From contig NZ_JAIVMC010000007.1 of the NCBI RefSeq assembly GCF_020177265.1, forward strand, positions 1 through 64,000: DNA of 64,000 nucleotides, in the 5' to 3' direction. The position numbers and the translations under genes were made by a program. Within the stretch, counting starts at the first letter, position 1, and every line of letters begins with the position of its first letter. Source of the stretch: Pseudooceanicola marinus (GTDB lineage Bacteria > Pseudomonadota > Alphaproteobacteria > Rhodobacterales > Rhodobacteraceae). Under the pieces are notes generated by a model that was given only the letters and a program-made list of their open reading frames with translations, ran no database searches and was not told the origin of the DNA. Below, piece by piece: positions 18,717 to 26,905 of the stretch.

Positions 18717-19592
18717 TCAGCCCAAAAGGGCGGCCACCTCCGGCCAGGCCAGGGCATCGTTGACGGCCTTGTCCCGGCAGGTTGGGTTGCAGAACCCCAG
18801 GATGCGGCCGTCGATCTCCGCCAGATCGGTGATGGCGCGACCGGAGAAGGGACAGGTGGCATTGACGGGCGTGCCTGCCTCGACCGCACGGGCCGGCAGG
18901 GGGGCGGGTCCGGGCCAGGCGCCGCGCGGCAGGTCCGAGGGGTAGGGATCGCGCTCGAATACCTCGGTCAGGGCCAGGGCGCGCCAGCGGCGGAGCGACG
19001 GCTGCGCCAGCATGGCGGCGGTATAGGCCGCCAGCCGGTCGGAGACGGGCAGGCCGTAGCCCGCGATGCGCAGGGCCACCGGCGCGTAGAAGGCATCGGC
19101 CAGGGTCCAGTCGCCGAAGATCCAGGGGCCTTCGGTGCTGCGCTGCGTCTCGGCATGGGCAAAGAGCTGATCCAGCCGCGCCAGATCGGCGGCGACCGCA
19201 TCACTGACCTCGAACCCCTCGTACTGCCCCAGAAGTTGCATCGGGCAGGCCCCGCGCAGGGCGGTGAAGCCTGCGTGCATCTCGGCCACCAGCCAGCGCG
19301 CGGCGGTGTGGGCGGCGGGCGCCGCGGGCCAGAGCCCGGCGTCGGGATGGGCCTCGGCCAGATGTTCGGCCATCGCCAGCGTCTCGCCCAGCACATGGCC
19401 CTCGGGCGTGCGCATCACCGGCAACAGACGCGCCGGCGCCAGGTCGTTCTCGGCCAGCTGCTGTGCCATGTTGCCACCATAGAGGTCGACCATGCGGGTC
19501 TTGACCGGCAGGTCGAAAGGCTCGAACATCAGCCAGCCGCGCAGCGACCAGCTGGAATAGGTGCGCGCACCGATAAAAAGCTCATAGGGCAT
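18717..19592 (-). CDS. Glutathione S-transferase family protein with C-terminal Cys motif
   Basis: A 291-residue protein. The N-terminal thioredoxin-like GST domain begins MPYELFIGARTYSSWSLRGWL, followed by HVLGETLAMAEHLAEAHPDAG and an alpha-helical C-domain. Unlike ordinary GSTs (about 210-220 residues) it has an extra tail from about residue 240: CPFSGRAITDLAEIDGRI, then LGFCNPTCRDKAVND, with Cys247, Cys268 and Cys272. That spacing resembles TRASH/YHS-type metal-binding modules (C-x~20-C-x3-C). The substrate is unknown. The nearby gshB supplies glutathione but is not in the same operon. Confidence 0.85.
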   Translation of the reverse strand: MPYELFIGARTYSSWSLRGWLMFEPFDLPVKTRMVDLYGGNMAQQLAENDLAPARLLPVMRTPEGHVLGETLAMAEHLAEAHPDAGLWPAAPAAHTAARWLVAEMHAGFTALRGACPMQLLGQYEGFEVSDAVAADLARLDQLFAHAETQRSTEGPWIFGDWTLADAFYAPVALRIAGYGLPVSDRLAAYTAAMLAQPSLRRWRALALTEVFERDPYPSDLPRGAWPGPAPLPARAVEAGTPVNATCPFSGRAITDLAEIDGRILGFCNPTCRDKAVNDALAWPEVAALLG

Positions 19593-19668
19593 GGGGTTCT
19601 CCGCTGTTGTGCGGATAGCCTAGCGTCGCATTGACATCACGAAAAATGATATTTTGAGTGGGAATACA

Positions 19669-20256
19669 TCACGGACTGTGATTTATCTTCGCGATCTGCG
19701 CGCCATCGGGCCGACCGCCGGGGCCGTAGTCGATATGGGTCACAGACAGCGGTTCGACCCGATGGCGCAGCACGTCGCGCGGGGCCTCGCCGCCGTGACG
19801 GGCGACCTGGCCCAGGATCACGGCGAAATGGCAGACCACGATCAGGTCGCCGCCCTCCAGCATCAATGCGTCCAGAGCGGCGGAGGCCCGGGCGGCCATG
19901 GCGTTCCAGCTTTCGCCGCCGGGCGGCGCCACCTCGCCCGGGTCGGTCCAGTAGGCGCGTGACAGCTCGGGGTCGCGGGCCTCGATCTCCGGGGCGGTCA
20001 GCATTTCCCAGTCGCCGAAATGGATCTCCCGCAGGGCGGGGTGGTCGGGCAGGCGCCTGCGGCCTGGCCGGGCCAGGGCATCGGCGGTCGCCCGCGTGCG
20101 TGTCAGATCGGAGGAAACCAGCCGAGCCTCGCGGGGCAAGAACTCGGACAGCGCGGCAATCCGCCGATGGTCGCTGAGGTCGGCGGGCAGGTCGGACCAG
20201 CCCACCATGCACTTCGCATGGGTGGGGCCATGGCGGACGAGGAACAGCCGGCTCAT
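19669..20256 (-). CDS. Histidine phosphatase family protein, candidate alpha-ribazole phosphatase
   Basis: A 195-residue branch 1 histidine phosphatase. The catalytic start is LFLVRHGPTHAK (His in RHG), with SSDLTRTRATADAL, LREIHFGDWE and a second His in VVCHFAVILGQVARH. The ATG overlaps the cobU stop (ATGA), so it is translationally coupled to a cobalamin gene. From that, dephosphorylation of alpha-ribazole-5'-phosphate or adenosylcobalamin phosphate (CobC role) is inferred, but the family is broad and sequence alone does not prove it. Confidence 0.82.
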   Translation of the reverse strand: MSRLFLVRHGPTHAKCMVGWSDLPADLSDHRRIAALSEFLPREARLVSSDLTRTRATADALARPGRRRLPDHPALREIHFGDWEMLTAPEIEARDPELSRAYWTDPGEVAPPGGESWNAMAARASAALDALMLEGGDLIVVCHFAVILGQVARHGGEAPRDVLRHRVEPLSVTHIDYGPGGRPDGAQIAKINHSP

Positions 20257-20768
20257 GGCAGCTGCCCCTTCAGGACGTTGGGCAGACCGGCCACCACCTG
20301 CACCACGCAATCGGCCTCGCGGGCCAGCGCGATGTTCAGCCGTCCCTGCGCCTCGCGGAAGCGGCGGGTCAGTGCGTCGGCGGGCACGATGCCCTGGCCC
20401 AGCTCGTTGGTGACCGTGACGACCGATGCCGGGCAGGCGGCCAGCGCGGCCAGCAGTTCGGCCTGGGCCTTGCCCAGGTCGGCCCCGGAAAAGAGCTGAT
20501 TGCTCAACCACATGGTCGCGCAATCGAAGAGAACGGGGACCTGTGCCGCCGCCAGCGCCGGGGCCGGGTCCAGCGGTGCCTCGACCACTTGCCAGCCCGC
20601 GCCGCGCCGCGCGGCATGGGCCGCGATTTTCGCCTCCATCTCCGCATCTTGGGCCTCGGCGCTGGCGAGATAGAGCCGCTCGGGCCCAAGGCCGCAGACC
20701 AGCGCCTCGGCAAATTCCGACTTCCCGGAGGCTGCGCCGCCGATCACAAGGATCCGTCGTGCCGACAT
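20253..20768 (-). CDS. cobU: Adenosylcobinamide kinase / guanylyltransferase
   Basis: A 171-residue P-loop protein, family-typical in length. Walker A is GGAASGKSEFAE near the start. It continues with LYLASAEAQDAEMEAKI, VPVLFDCATMWLSN and VTNELGQGIVPAD, hallmarks of CobU/CobP. It phosphorylates adenosylcobinamide and transfers GMP to it in the lower-ligand assembly of vitamin B12. The ATG is at 20768, divergent from rpoH. No cobalamin riboswitch was recognised in the 125-base gap upstream. Confidence 0.95.
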   Translation of the reverse strand: MSARRILVIGGAASGKSEFAEALVCGLGPERLYLASAEAQDAEMEAKIAAHAARRGAGWQVVEAPLDPAPALAAAQVPVLFDCATMWLSNQLFSGADLGKAQAELLAALAACPASVVTVTNELGQGIVPADALTRRFREAQGRLNIALAREADCVVQVVAGLPNVLKGQLP

Positions 20769-20785
20769 TTTTCTGCCTCCGTTTT

Positions 20786-20804
20786 GGAACCGAAAGGGGG
20801 TTCC
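20786..20804. promoter_or_regulatory. Inverted repeat in the divergent cobU/rpoH promoter region
   Basis: GGAACC (20786-20791) and GGTTCC (20799-20804) form a perfect 6-bp inverted repeat with a 7-base spacer, midway between the divergent cobU and rpoH starts. It could be an operator or part of a promoter for either gene. The assignment is inference only. Confidence 0.3.
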
Positions 20805-20893
20805 GCGCGTATAGCTTGCGAAAGAGCCGAGTCAAAGAGGCGGCCAAAGGGCGCGCACCGCGCATCCCGCCAAACCGACAGAGGGGACTGAAC

Positions 20894-21769
20894 GTGCAGA
20901 CCGAAACGATGACGATGCCGCTTTCGCGGGTGGCGATGAAGGCGGAACTTCTGGACGCCGAAACCGAGCTGGAACTGGCCTACGCCTGGCGCGACAAGCG
21001 CGACACCGCAGCCCTTCACCGACTGGTAACCGCCTACATGCGACTGGCCATTTCGATGGCCTCCAAGTACCGCCGCTACGGCGCCCCGATGAATGACCTG
21101 ATCCAGGAAGCGGGGCTGGGCCTGATGAAGGCGGCAGACAAGTTCGACCCCGATCGCGGCGTGCGCTTTTCCACCTACGCGGTCTGGTGGATCAAGGCGT
21201 CGATCCAGGACTACGTAATGCGCAACTGGTCCATGGTCCGCACCGGCTCCACCTCCTCCCAGAAATCGTTGTTCTTCAACATGCGCCGCGTCCAGGCCCG
21301 GCTGGAACGTGAAGCCCTAGCGCGTGGCGAGGAAATCGACATGCACCAGCTGCGCCAGTTGATCGCGACCGAGGTCGGTGTGCCGCTGCGCGATGTCGAG
21401 ATGATGGAAGGTCGCCTGTCGGGATCCGACTTTTCGCTGAATGCGACCCAAAGCGCCGATGAGGAAGGGCGCGAATGGATCGATACCATCGAGGATGACG
21501 GCGCCGGCGCCGAGGACCTGGTGGCCGAAAGCCATGACCTGTCGGCCCTGCGCCGCTGGCTGGCCGGCGCCATGTCGAAACTGAACGACCGCGAGCGTCA
21601 CATCGTCGCCGAGCGCAAGCTGCGCGATACCCCCCGCACGCTGGAAAGCCTGGGCCAGGAGCTGGGCCTGTCGAAGGAACGCGTGCGCCAGCTGGAGGCC
21701 GCGGCCTTCACCAAGATGCGCAAGAGCCTGGAAGGCGCGTCGAGCGAGGCGCAGGCCCTGCTGCACTGA
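20894..21769 (+). CDS. RNA polymerase sigma-32 factor, RpoHII-like
   Basis: A 291-residue sigma-70 family factor. Region 2 contains NDLIQEAGLGLMKAADKFDP and RFSTYAVWWIKASIQDYVMR, quoted in short pieces; the RpoH box reads QKSLFFNMRR; region 4.2 contains ETL-like helix SKERVRQLEAAAFTKMRK. The RpoH box separates it from RpoD. Its N-terminus and the FFNMRR wording fit the group II RpoH of Rhodobacter better than RpoHI (which has FFNLRK); in Rhodobacter RpoHII serves singlet-oxygen and general stress responses. GTG 20894 is chosen for GAGGGG seven bases upstream; ATG 20909 is an alternative. Confidence 0.9.
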   Translation: MQTETMTMPLSRVAMKAELLDAETELELAYAWRDKRDTAALHRLVTAYMRLAISMASKYRRYGAPMNDLIQEAGLGLMKAADKFDPDRGVRFSTYAVWWIKASIQDYVMRNWSMVRTGSTSSQKSLFFNMRRVQARLEREALARGEEIDMHQLRQLIATEVGVPLRDVEMMEGRLSGSDFSLNATQSADEEGREWIDTIEDDGAGAEDLVAESHDLSALRRWLAGAMSKLNDRERHIVAERKLRDTPRTLESLGQELGLSKERVRQLEAAAFTKMRKSLEGASSEAQALLH

Positions 21770-21811
21770 GCCGCGCGGGCCTCGCGGGCCAGGACAGAAC
21801 CGACATTTCAG

Positions 21812-21842
21812 AGGCGGGCGTTTCCGGGTGGGGCGCCCGCCT
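21812..21842 (+). terminator. Terminator-like hairpin after rpoH
   Basis: AGGCGGGCG (21812-21820) pairs with CGCCCGCCT (21834-21842) around a 13-base loop, about 40 bases after the rpoH stop and ahead of coaBC. The following bases are TCGCTTG, a weak T-run, so it may be partial. Confidence 0.55.
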
Positions 21843-21917
21843 TCGCTTGTACCTGCCGGGGTGCCGTTCTACTCTGCCCGGCGACAGCCGCGTGGCGGCG
21901 AGAAAGCGGGGGCCACC

Positions 21918-23117
21918 ATGCTGGCAGGCAAGAGAATTCTTCTGATCGTCGGCGGTGGCATTGCCGCCTTCAAGATCCCCCAGCTGATCCGCCTGCTGCG
22001 CGGGCAGGGCGCCGCTGTCACCCCGGTGGTGACCCGTGCGGCGGGGGAGTTCGTCACCCCCCTGACGCTCGCCGCGCTGGCCGGGGAAAAGGTGCATGAG
22101 GCGCTGTTCGACCTGACGTCAGAGGCTGAGATGGGGCATATCGAGCTGTCGCGCTCCGCCGATCTGGTGGTTGTGGCGCCTGCCACCGCCGACCTGATGG
22201 CGAAGATGGCGCAGGGGCAGGCCGATGACCTGGCCTCCACCCTGCTTCTGGCCACCGATACGCCCGTCCTGATCGCCCCCGCGATGAACGTGCGCATGTG
22301 GGAACATGCCGCCACGCAACGCAACATCGCCACGCTGAAGGGCGACGGCATCACCTTCACCGGCCCAGACGAGGGCGACATGGCCTGTGGCGAATACGGC
22401 CCCGGTCGCATGTCCGAACCCGAGGTGATCCTGCAGGCGATCCGCGCCCATTTCACCGCCGGGCCGCTGTCCGGGCGGCGCGTGCTGGTGACCTCCGGCC
22501 CGACCCATGAACCCATCGATCCGGTGCGCTACATCGCCAACCGATCATCGGGGGCGCAGGGCTCCGCCATCGCCCGGGCGCTGGCGGATCTGGGCGCCGA
22601 TGTCACCTTCGTCACCGGCCCCGCCGATGTGCCGCCACCCGAGGGCGTCGACGTGGTGCGCGTCGAAACCGCGCAGCAGATGCTGGAGGCGGTCGAGGCC
22701 GCCGGCGCGGTCGAGGCCGCCGTCTTCGCCGCCGCCGTGGCCGACTGGCGCGTCGCCTCCGCCTCCACCTCGAAGATCAAGAAGCAGAGCGGTGCGCCCC
22801 TGCCGGTGCTGGAGTTCGCGGAAAACCCCGACATCCTCGCCACCATCTCGCAGAAGACCGAAGGCCGCCCCCGGCTGGTCGTCGGATTTGCCGCCGAGAC
22901 GGATGACGTGGTGGCCCATGCGACGGCGAAACGGGCGCGCAAGGGCTGTGATTGGATCCTTGCCAATGACGTCAGCCCGGCGACAGGCATCATGGGGGGC
23001 ACGGAAAACGCGGTGGTGCTGATCTCGGACGCAGGCGCCGAGGACTGGCCGCGCATGGACAAGACCGCGGTGGCCCAAAGGCTCGCCGCGCGCATCGCCG
23101 AGGCGCTGAGCGCGTGA
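21918..23117 (+). CDS. coaBC: Bifunctional phosphopantothenoylcysteine decarboxylase / synthase
   Basis: A 399-residue fusion protein for coenzyme A synthesis. The N-terminal flavin-dependent CoaC part (to ~190) starts [19 protein letters not shown] and contains [16 protein letters not shown] and the active Cys segment [13 protein letters not shown]. The C-terminal CoaB part holds [20 protein letters not shown] and AAVADWR. Together they convert 4'-phosphopantothenate plus cysteine to 4'-phosphopantetheine with a nucleoside triphosphate. The upstream ribosome site is weak (GGGGGCC). It leads a four-gene series with dut, a MoeB-like gene and an M3 peptidase. Confidence 0.95.
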   Translation: MLAGKRILLIVGGGIAAFKIPQLIRLLRGQGAAVTPVVTRAAGEFVTPLTLAALAGEKVHEALFDLTSEAEMGHIELSRSADLVVVAPATADLMAKMAQGQADDLASTLLLATDTPVLIAPAMNVRMWEHAATQRNIATLKGDGITFTGPDEGDMACGEYGPGRMSEPEVILQAIRAHFTAGPLSGRRVLVTSGPTHEPIDPVRYIANRSSGAQGSAIARALADLGADVTFVTGPADVPPPEGVDVVRVETAQQMLEAVEAAGAVEAAVFAAAVADWRVASASTSKIKKQSGAPLPVLEFAENPDILATISQKTEGRPRLVVGFAAETDDVVAHATAKRARKGCDWILANDVSPATGIMGGTENAVVLISDAGAEDWPRMDKTAVAQRLAARIAEALSA

Positions 23118-23146
23118 CCGGCTCTGAAGACTGGGAAAGAACGACA

Positions 23147-23608
23147 ATGCGGAAACTGGCCATTCGGATCATGTGGGACGAGGGCGCGGACCAGAGCCTG
23201 GGGCTGCCGGCCTATGCAAGTGAGGGCGCGGCGGGGGCCGACCTGCGGGCCAACCTGCCCGACCGGGGCGAGCTGGAGCTTGCGCCGGGCACCCGCGCGC
23301 TGGTGCCCACGGGGCTGCGCCTGGCGATCCCCGAGGGCTTCGAGGTGCAGCTGCGCCCCCGCTCGGGCCTGGCGCTGAAGCACGGGATCACCCTGCCCAA
23401 CACCCCCGGCACCATCGACAGCGACTATCGCGGCCCCCTCGGGGTGATCCTGCTGAACGCCGGCACGGAGCCGTTCATCGTCAGCCATGGTGATCGCATC
23501 GCGCAGATGCTGGTGGCGCCGGTGATCCAGGCCCATTTCGCCCTGGTCGATGAGCTGGACGAGACTGCGCGCGGCGCGGGTGGCTTCGGCTCCACCGGGC
23601 GGGGCTAG
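23147..23608 (+). CDS. dut: dUTP diphosphatase
   Basis: A 153-residue trimeric dUTPase. Five family motifs are present in order: [39 protein letters not shown] and [10 protein letters not shown] (C-terminal P-loop-like arm). It hydrolyses dUTP to dUMP, which feeds the ThyX enzyme encoded at 55843. The ATG at 23147 has GGAAAGA upstream; GTG 23114 is in frame and would overlap coaBC. The coaBC-dut pairing is widely conserved. Confidence 0.95.
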   Translation: MRKLAIRIMWDEGADQSLGLPAYASEGAAGADLRANLPDRGELELAPGTRALVPTGLRLAIPEGFEVQLRPRSGLALKHGITLPNTPGTIDSDYRGPLGVILLNAGTEPFIVSHGDRIAQMLVAPVIQAHFALVDELDETARGAGGFGSTGRG

Positions 23609-23614
23609 GGCCTG

Positions 23615-24676
23615 ATGGGCTGGATCCTTTTCCTGGCCCTCGTGCTCTGGCTGGCCGGCGGGCAGTTCGGCGTCTCGCGCCGCGCGCGCGGCGCGGTGGT
23701 GCTTGGTGCCTACCTCTGCCTGCTGGCGCTGTTGTTCGTCCTGCCGGAGACCCACCCGATGCGCATGGCCCTCGGCCCCCGGGCCGCCTGGCTGATGCTG
23801 GGCGGCGTGGCGGTGGTGGTGCTGGCCTACCGGCGCGGCCTGGGCGCGCTGCGCGCCCGCGCCCATGGCACGGAAGGGGAAGAGACACCCCCCGACCAGC
23901 CCGCACCGCTGTTCTCCGAGGCCGAGCTGGACCGCTACGCCCGCCACATCGTCTTGCGGGAACTCGGCGGGCCGGGGCAGAAGGCGCTGAAGGAGGCGCG
24001 CGTGCTGGTGATCGGCGCGGGCGGCCTCGGCTCGCCTGCGCTGCTCTATCTCGCCGCTGCAGGCGTGGGACGGATCGGGGTGATCGACGCCGACACCGTC
24101 TCCGCCTCCAACCTGCAACGTCAGGTGATCCACCGCGATGCCGACATCGGCATGCCCAAGGTGCAATCGGCCCAGGCCGCCCTGCGCGCGTTGAACCCCC
24201 ATGTCGAGGTGCGCCCCTACCAGCGTGCCTTCGACGCCGAGGTCGCCGCGCCGCTGATGGCGGACTATGACATCTTGCTGGACGGCAGCGACAACTTCGA
24301 TACCCGCTACCTGGCCAACCGCGTGGCGGTGGCGGCCGGAAAGCCGCTGATCTCCGGCGCGCTGTCGCAATGGGAGGGGCAGGTCGCCGTCTTCGACCCC
24401 GCCGGCGGCGCGCCCTGCTACCAATGCATTTTCCCCGAGGCGCCCGCGCCCGAACTGGCGCCCTCCTGCGCCATGGCCGGCGTTCTGGCGCCGCTGCCCG
24501 GCGTCGTCGGCGCCATGATGGCGGTGGAGACGGTGAAACGCATCACCGGCGCCGGCGCCACGCTCACCGGCGAAATGCTGATCTACGACGCCCTCTGGGG
24601 CGAGACCCGAAAAATCGCGCTGAAGCCCCGGGCCGACTGCCCCTGTTGCGGCGCAATCCGAAAGGACCGACCATGA
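23615..24676 (+). CDS. MoeB/ThiF-family adenylyltransferase with N-terminal membrane segment
   Basis: A 353-residue protein. Residues 1-95 hold two or three hydrophobic helices (about 3-17, 27-44, 56-71). From residue ~100 it is a typical E1-like domain: FSEAELDRYARHIVLRELG, the ATP loop VIGAGGLGSPALLYLA, DADTVSASNLQRQVIH, DGSDNFDTRYLAN, and zinc-binding CYQCIF and CPCCG pairs. MoeB/ThiF proteins adenylate the C-terminal glycine of ubiquitin-like sulfur carriers for molybdopterin or thiazole synthesis. The anchor places this domain at the membrane, unlike E. coli MoeB (~250 residues). It starts 6 bases after dut and overlaps the peptidase gene by ATGA. Confidence 0.88.
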   Translation: MGWILFLALVLWLAGGQFGVSRRARGAVVLGAYLCLLALLFVLPETHPMRMALGPRAAWLMLGGVAVVVLAYRRGLGALRARAHGTEGEETPPDQPAPLFSEAELDRYARHIVLRELGGPGQKALKEARVLVIGAGGLGSPALLYLAAAGVGRIGVIDADTVSASNLQRQVIHRDADIGMPKVQSAQAALRALNPHVEVRPYQRAFDAEVAAPLMADYDILLDGSDNFDTRYLANRVAVAAGKPLISGALSQWEGQVAVFDPAGGAPCYQCIFPEAPAPELAPSCAMAGVLAPLPGVVGAMMAVETVKRITGAGATLTGEMLIYDALWGETRKIALKPRADCPCCGAIRKDRP

Positions 24677-26697
24677 CCAACCCGCTGCTTGCCCCCTGGG
24701 ACACGCCCTTTGGCCTGCCGCCCTTCGACAAGATCCGCGACGAGGATTTCGCCCCCGCGCTGGAGGAGGCCCTGGCCGCCCATGAGGTGGAGATTGCCGA
24801 TATCGCCGACAACCCCGACGCGCCCAGCTTCGACAACACGATCCTGGCGCTGGAGGCCTCCGGCGAGAAGCTGGAGAAGGTGCTGGCGCCCTTCTTCGCC
24901 CTGGCCGGTGCCGACAGCACGCCTGCGCGCGAGGCGCTGCAGCGGGAGTTTTCGCCCAAGCTGGCGGCGCATTTCGCCGACATCAACGCCAACCGCGACC
25001 TCTTCGCCCGGGTGGCGATGCTATGGGAGACGCGCGACGAACTGGGCCTCGACGCGGACCAGGCGCGGCTGCTGTACCTGTCGCATCGCGGCTTTGTCCG
25101 GGCGGGCGCCGCGCTGACCGGCGACAAGGCCAAGCGAATGAAGGAGATCATGGGGCGGCTGGCGGAGCTGGGCACCGCCTTCACCCAGAACCTGCTGGCA
25201 GATGAACGCGACTGGTTCATGGAACTGGCCGAGGCCGACCTGGCGCCGCTGCCTGCGTGGCTGGCCTCTGCCGCCCGCGCGGCGGGCGAGGAGCGGGGCA
25301 AGGACGGCCCGGTCATCACCCTGTCGCGGTCGCTGATCACGCCCTTCCTGCAATTTTCCCCCGATCGCGCCCTGCGGCAGAAGGCCTTCAGCGCCTGGAC
25401 CGCGCGGGGCGCCGGCGGCGGGGCCACCGACAACCGCGCCATCGTGACCGAGATCCTGGCCCTGCGCGAGGAACGCGCGCATCTGCTGGGCTACGACAAT
25501 TTCGCCCGTTTCAAGCTTGAACCGGAAATGGCCCACGCGCCCGAACGCGTGCGCGCCCTGCTGAAACAGGTCTGGGACCCGGCCCGTGAGGCAGCCCTGT
25601 CGGACCAGGCGGAGATGGAAAAGCTGCTGGTCGCCGATGGCGAGGCGCTGCCCTTCCAGCCCTGGGACTGGCGCTACTACGCGGAAAAACGGCGCAAGGT
25701 CCTGCACGACATCGACGAGACCGCGCTGAAACCCTACCTGCAGCTCGACCGGATGATCGAGGCGGCCTTTGACTGTGCCAACCGCCTCTTCGGACTGGAG
25801 TTCGAGGAAGTCACGCTGCCCGGCTACCACCCCGATTGCCGCCACTTCGAGGTGAAGCGGAACGGCGAACACCTGGCGCTGTTCATCGGCGACTACTTCG
25901 CCCGCGGCTCCAAACGCTCCGGCGCCTGGTGTTCCGCGATCCGGTCGCAGGCGAAACTGCCGCGCGCCCAAAGCCCCATCGTGGTCAACGTCTGCAACTT
26001 CACCAAGCCCGCGAAGGGAGAGCCCGCGTTGCTCAGCTACGACGACGCGCGCACGCTTTTCCACGAGTTCGGCCATGCCCTGCACCAGATGCTATCCGAC
26101 GTGACCTTTGAACGCGTCTCGGGCACCAGCGTCAGCCGCGATTTCGTAGAGCTGCCCAGCCAGCTCTACGAGCACTGGCTGGAGGTGCCGGAGGTGCTGC
26201 AACGTTTCGCCACCCATGTGGAGACGGGCGAGCCGATGCCGCAGGAGATGCTGGACAAGGTGCTGGGGGCGGCGACCTTCGACATGGGCTTTGCCACCGT
26301 CGAATACATCGCCTCGGCCCTTGTGGATCTGGAGTTCCACGACGGCCCCGCGCCCGCGGATCCGATGCAGAAACAGCAGGAGATCCTCGATGATATCGGC
26401 ATGCCCCAGGCCATCGTCATGCGCCACGCCACGCCGCAGTTCGCCCATGTCTTCTCCGGTGACGGCTATTCCTCGGGTTACTACAGCTACATGTGGTCCG
26501 AGGTGATGGACGCCGACGCCTTCGAGGCCTTCGAGGAGGCGGGCGATGCCTTCGATCCGAAGATCGCCCGGTCTCTGGAGGAGAACATCCTGTCGAAGGG
26601 CGGTTCGGTCGAGGCGGATGAGCTCTACACCCGGTTCCGCGGTCGGATGCCCGGGCCGGAGGCCCTGCTGAAGGGGCGTGGTCTGGCCGCCGAGTAA
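24673..26697 (+). CDS. M3 family oligopeptidase / peptidyl-dipeptidase (Dcp/OpdA-like)
   Basis: A 674-residue cytosolic zinc metallopeptidase, usual family length. The zinc site is FHEFGHALHQML with the first His at about residue 464. Family motifs FSPDRALRQKAF, GYDNFARFKLEPEMA, LFIGDYFARGSKRSGAWC and VFSGDGYSSGYYSYMWSEV surround it; the last is the substrate-binding Gly-Tyr loop. It degrades short peptides, including cleaved signal peptides in related enzymes. ATG 24673 overlaps the preceding TGA. Whether it is Dcp (dipeptidyl carboxypeptidase) or OpdA is not settled by sequence alone. Confidence 0.92.
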   Translation: MTNPLLAPWDTPFGLPPFDKIRDEDFAPALEEALAAHEVEIADIADNPDAPSFDNTILALEASGEKLEKVLAPFFALAGADSTPAREALQREFSPKLAAHFADINANRDLFARVAMLWETRDELGLDADQARLLYLSHRGFVRAGAALTGDKAKRMKEIMGRLAELGTAFTQNLLADERDWFMELAEADLAPLPAWLASAARAAGEERGKDGPVITLSRSLITPFLQFSPDRALRQKAFSAWTARGAGGGATDNRAIVTEILALREERAHLLGYDNFARFKLEPEMAHAPERVRALLKQVWDPAREAALSDQAEMEKLLVADGEALPFQPWDWRYYAEKRRKVLHDIDETALKPYLQLDRMIEAAFDCANRLFGLEFEEVTLPGYHPDCRHFEVKRNGEHLALFIGDYFARGSKRSGAWCSAIRSQAKLPRAQSPIVVNVCNFTKPAKGEPALLSYDDARTLFHEFGHALHQMLSDVTFERVSGTSVSRDFVELPSQLYEHWLEVPEVLQRFATHVETGEPMPQEMLDKVLGAATFDMGFATVEYIASALVDLEFHDGPAPADPMQKQQEILDDIGMPQAIVMRHATPQFAHVFSGDGYSSGYYSYMWSEVMDADAFEAFEEAGDAFDPKIARSLEENILSKGGSVEADELYTRFRGRMPGPEALLKGRGLAAE

Positions 26698-26702
26698 GCG
26701 CA

Positions 26703-26779
26703 GGGGAGGGGGCTCTGCCCCCTCTTGAGCCCTGACGGGTCCTATCACCCCCAGAGTATTTTCAGCTTCAGGATGAAGC
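26703..26779 (+). repeat. Intergenic repeat element, copy A
   Basis: It begins 5 bases after the M3 peptidase stop. It holds a hairpin GAGGGGGC/GCCCCCTC (26706-26713/26717-26724), a second weak stem GCCC..GGGT, then CCCCCAGAGTATTTTCAGCT and GGATGAAG. The same order occurs at 34180 and 41928. Function unknown; the first hairpin could aid transcription termination. Confidence 0.7.
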
Positions 26780-26813
26780 AGGGCCGGGGCGCCCGGCCTG
26801 CCTGTCGCAAAAG

Positions 26814-26842
26814 AAAGGCCGCCCGGCGGGGCGGCCTTTTTT
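26814..26842. terminator. Bidirectional rho-independent terminator
   Basis: AAAGGCCGCCC (26814-26824), loop GGCG, GGGCGGCCTTT (26829-26839) extended to TTTTTT. A perfect 11-bp stem with T-runs on both strands, placed between the convergent M3 peptidase and the KpsE-like gene. Confidence 0.9.
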
Positions 26843-26905
26843 CATTACTTGTTGGCCGGAAATATCCCGGGGGTCCGGGGCTGGCCCCCGGTCCTGTGCA
26901 ACGGC

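Noticed and set aside
22529-24424. A 631-codon minus-strand frame opposite coaBC, dut and the MoeB-like gene
   Set aside because: It spans three real genes and shows no domain pattern.
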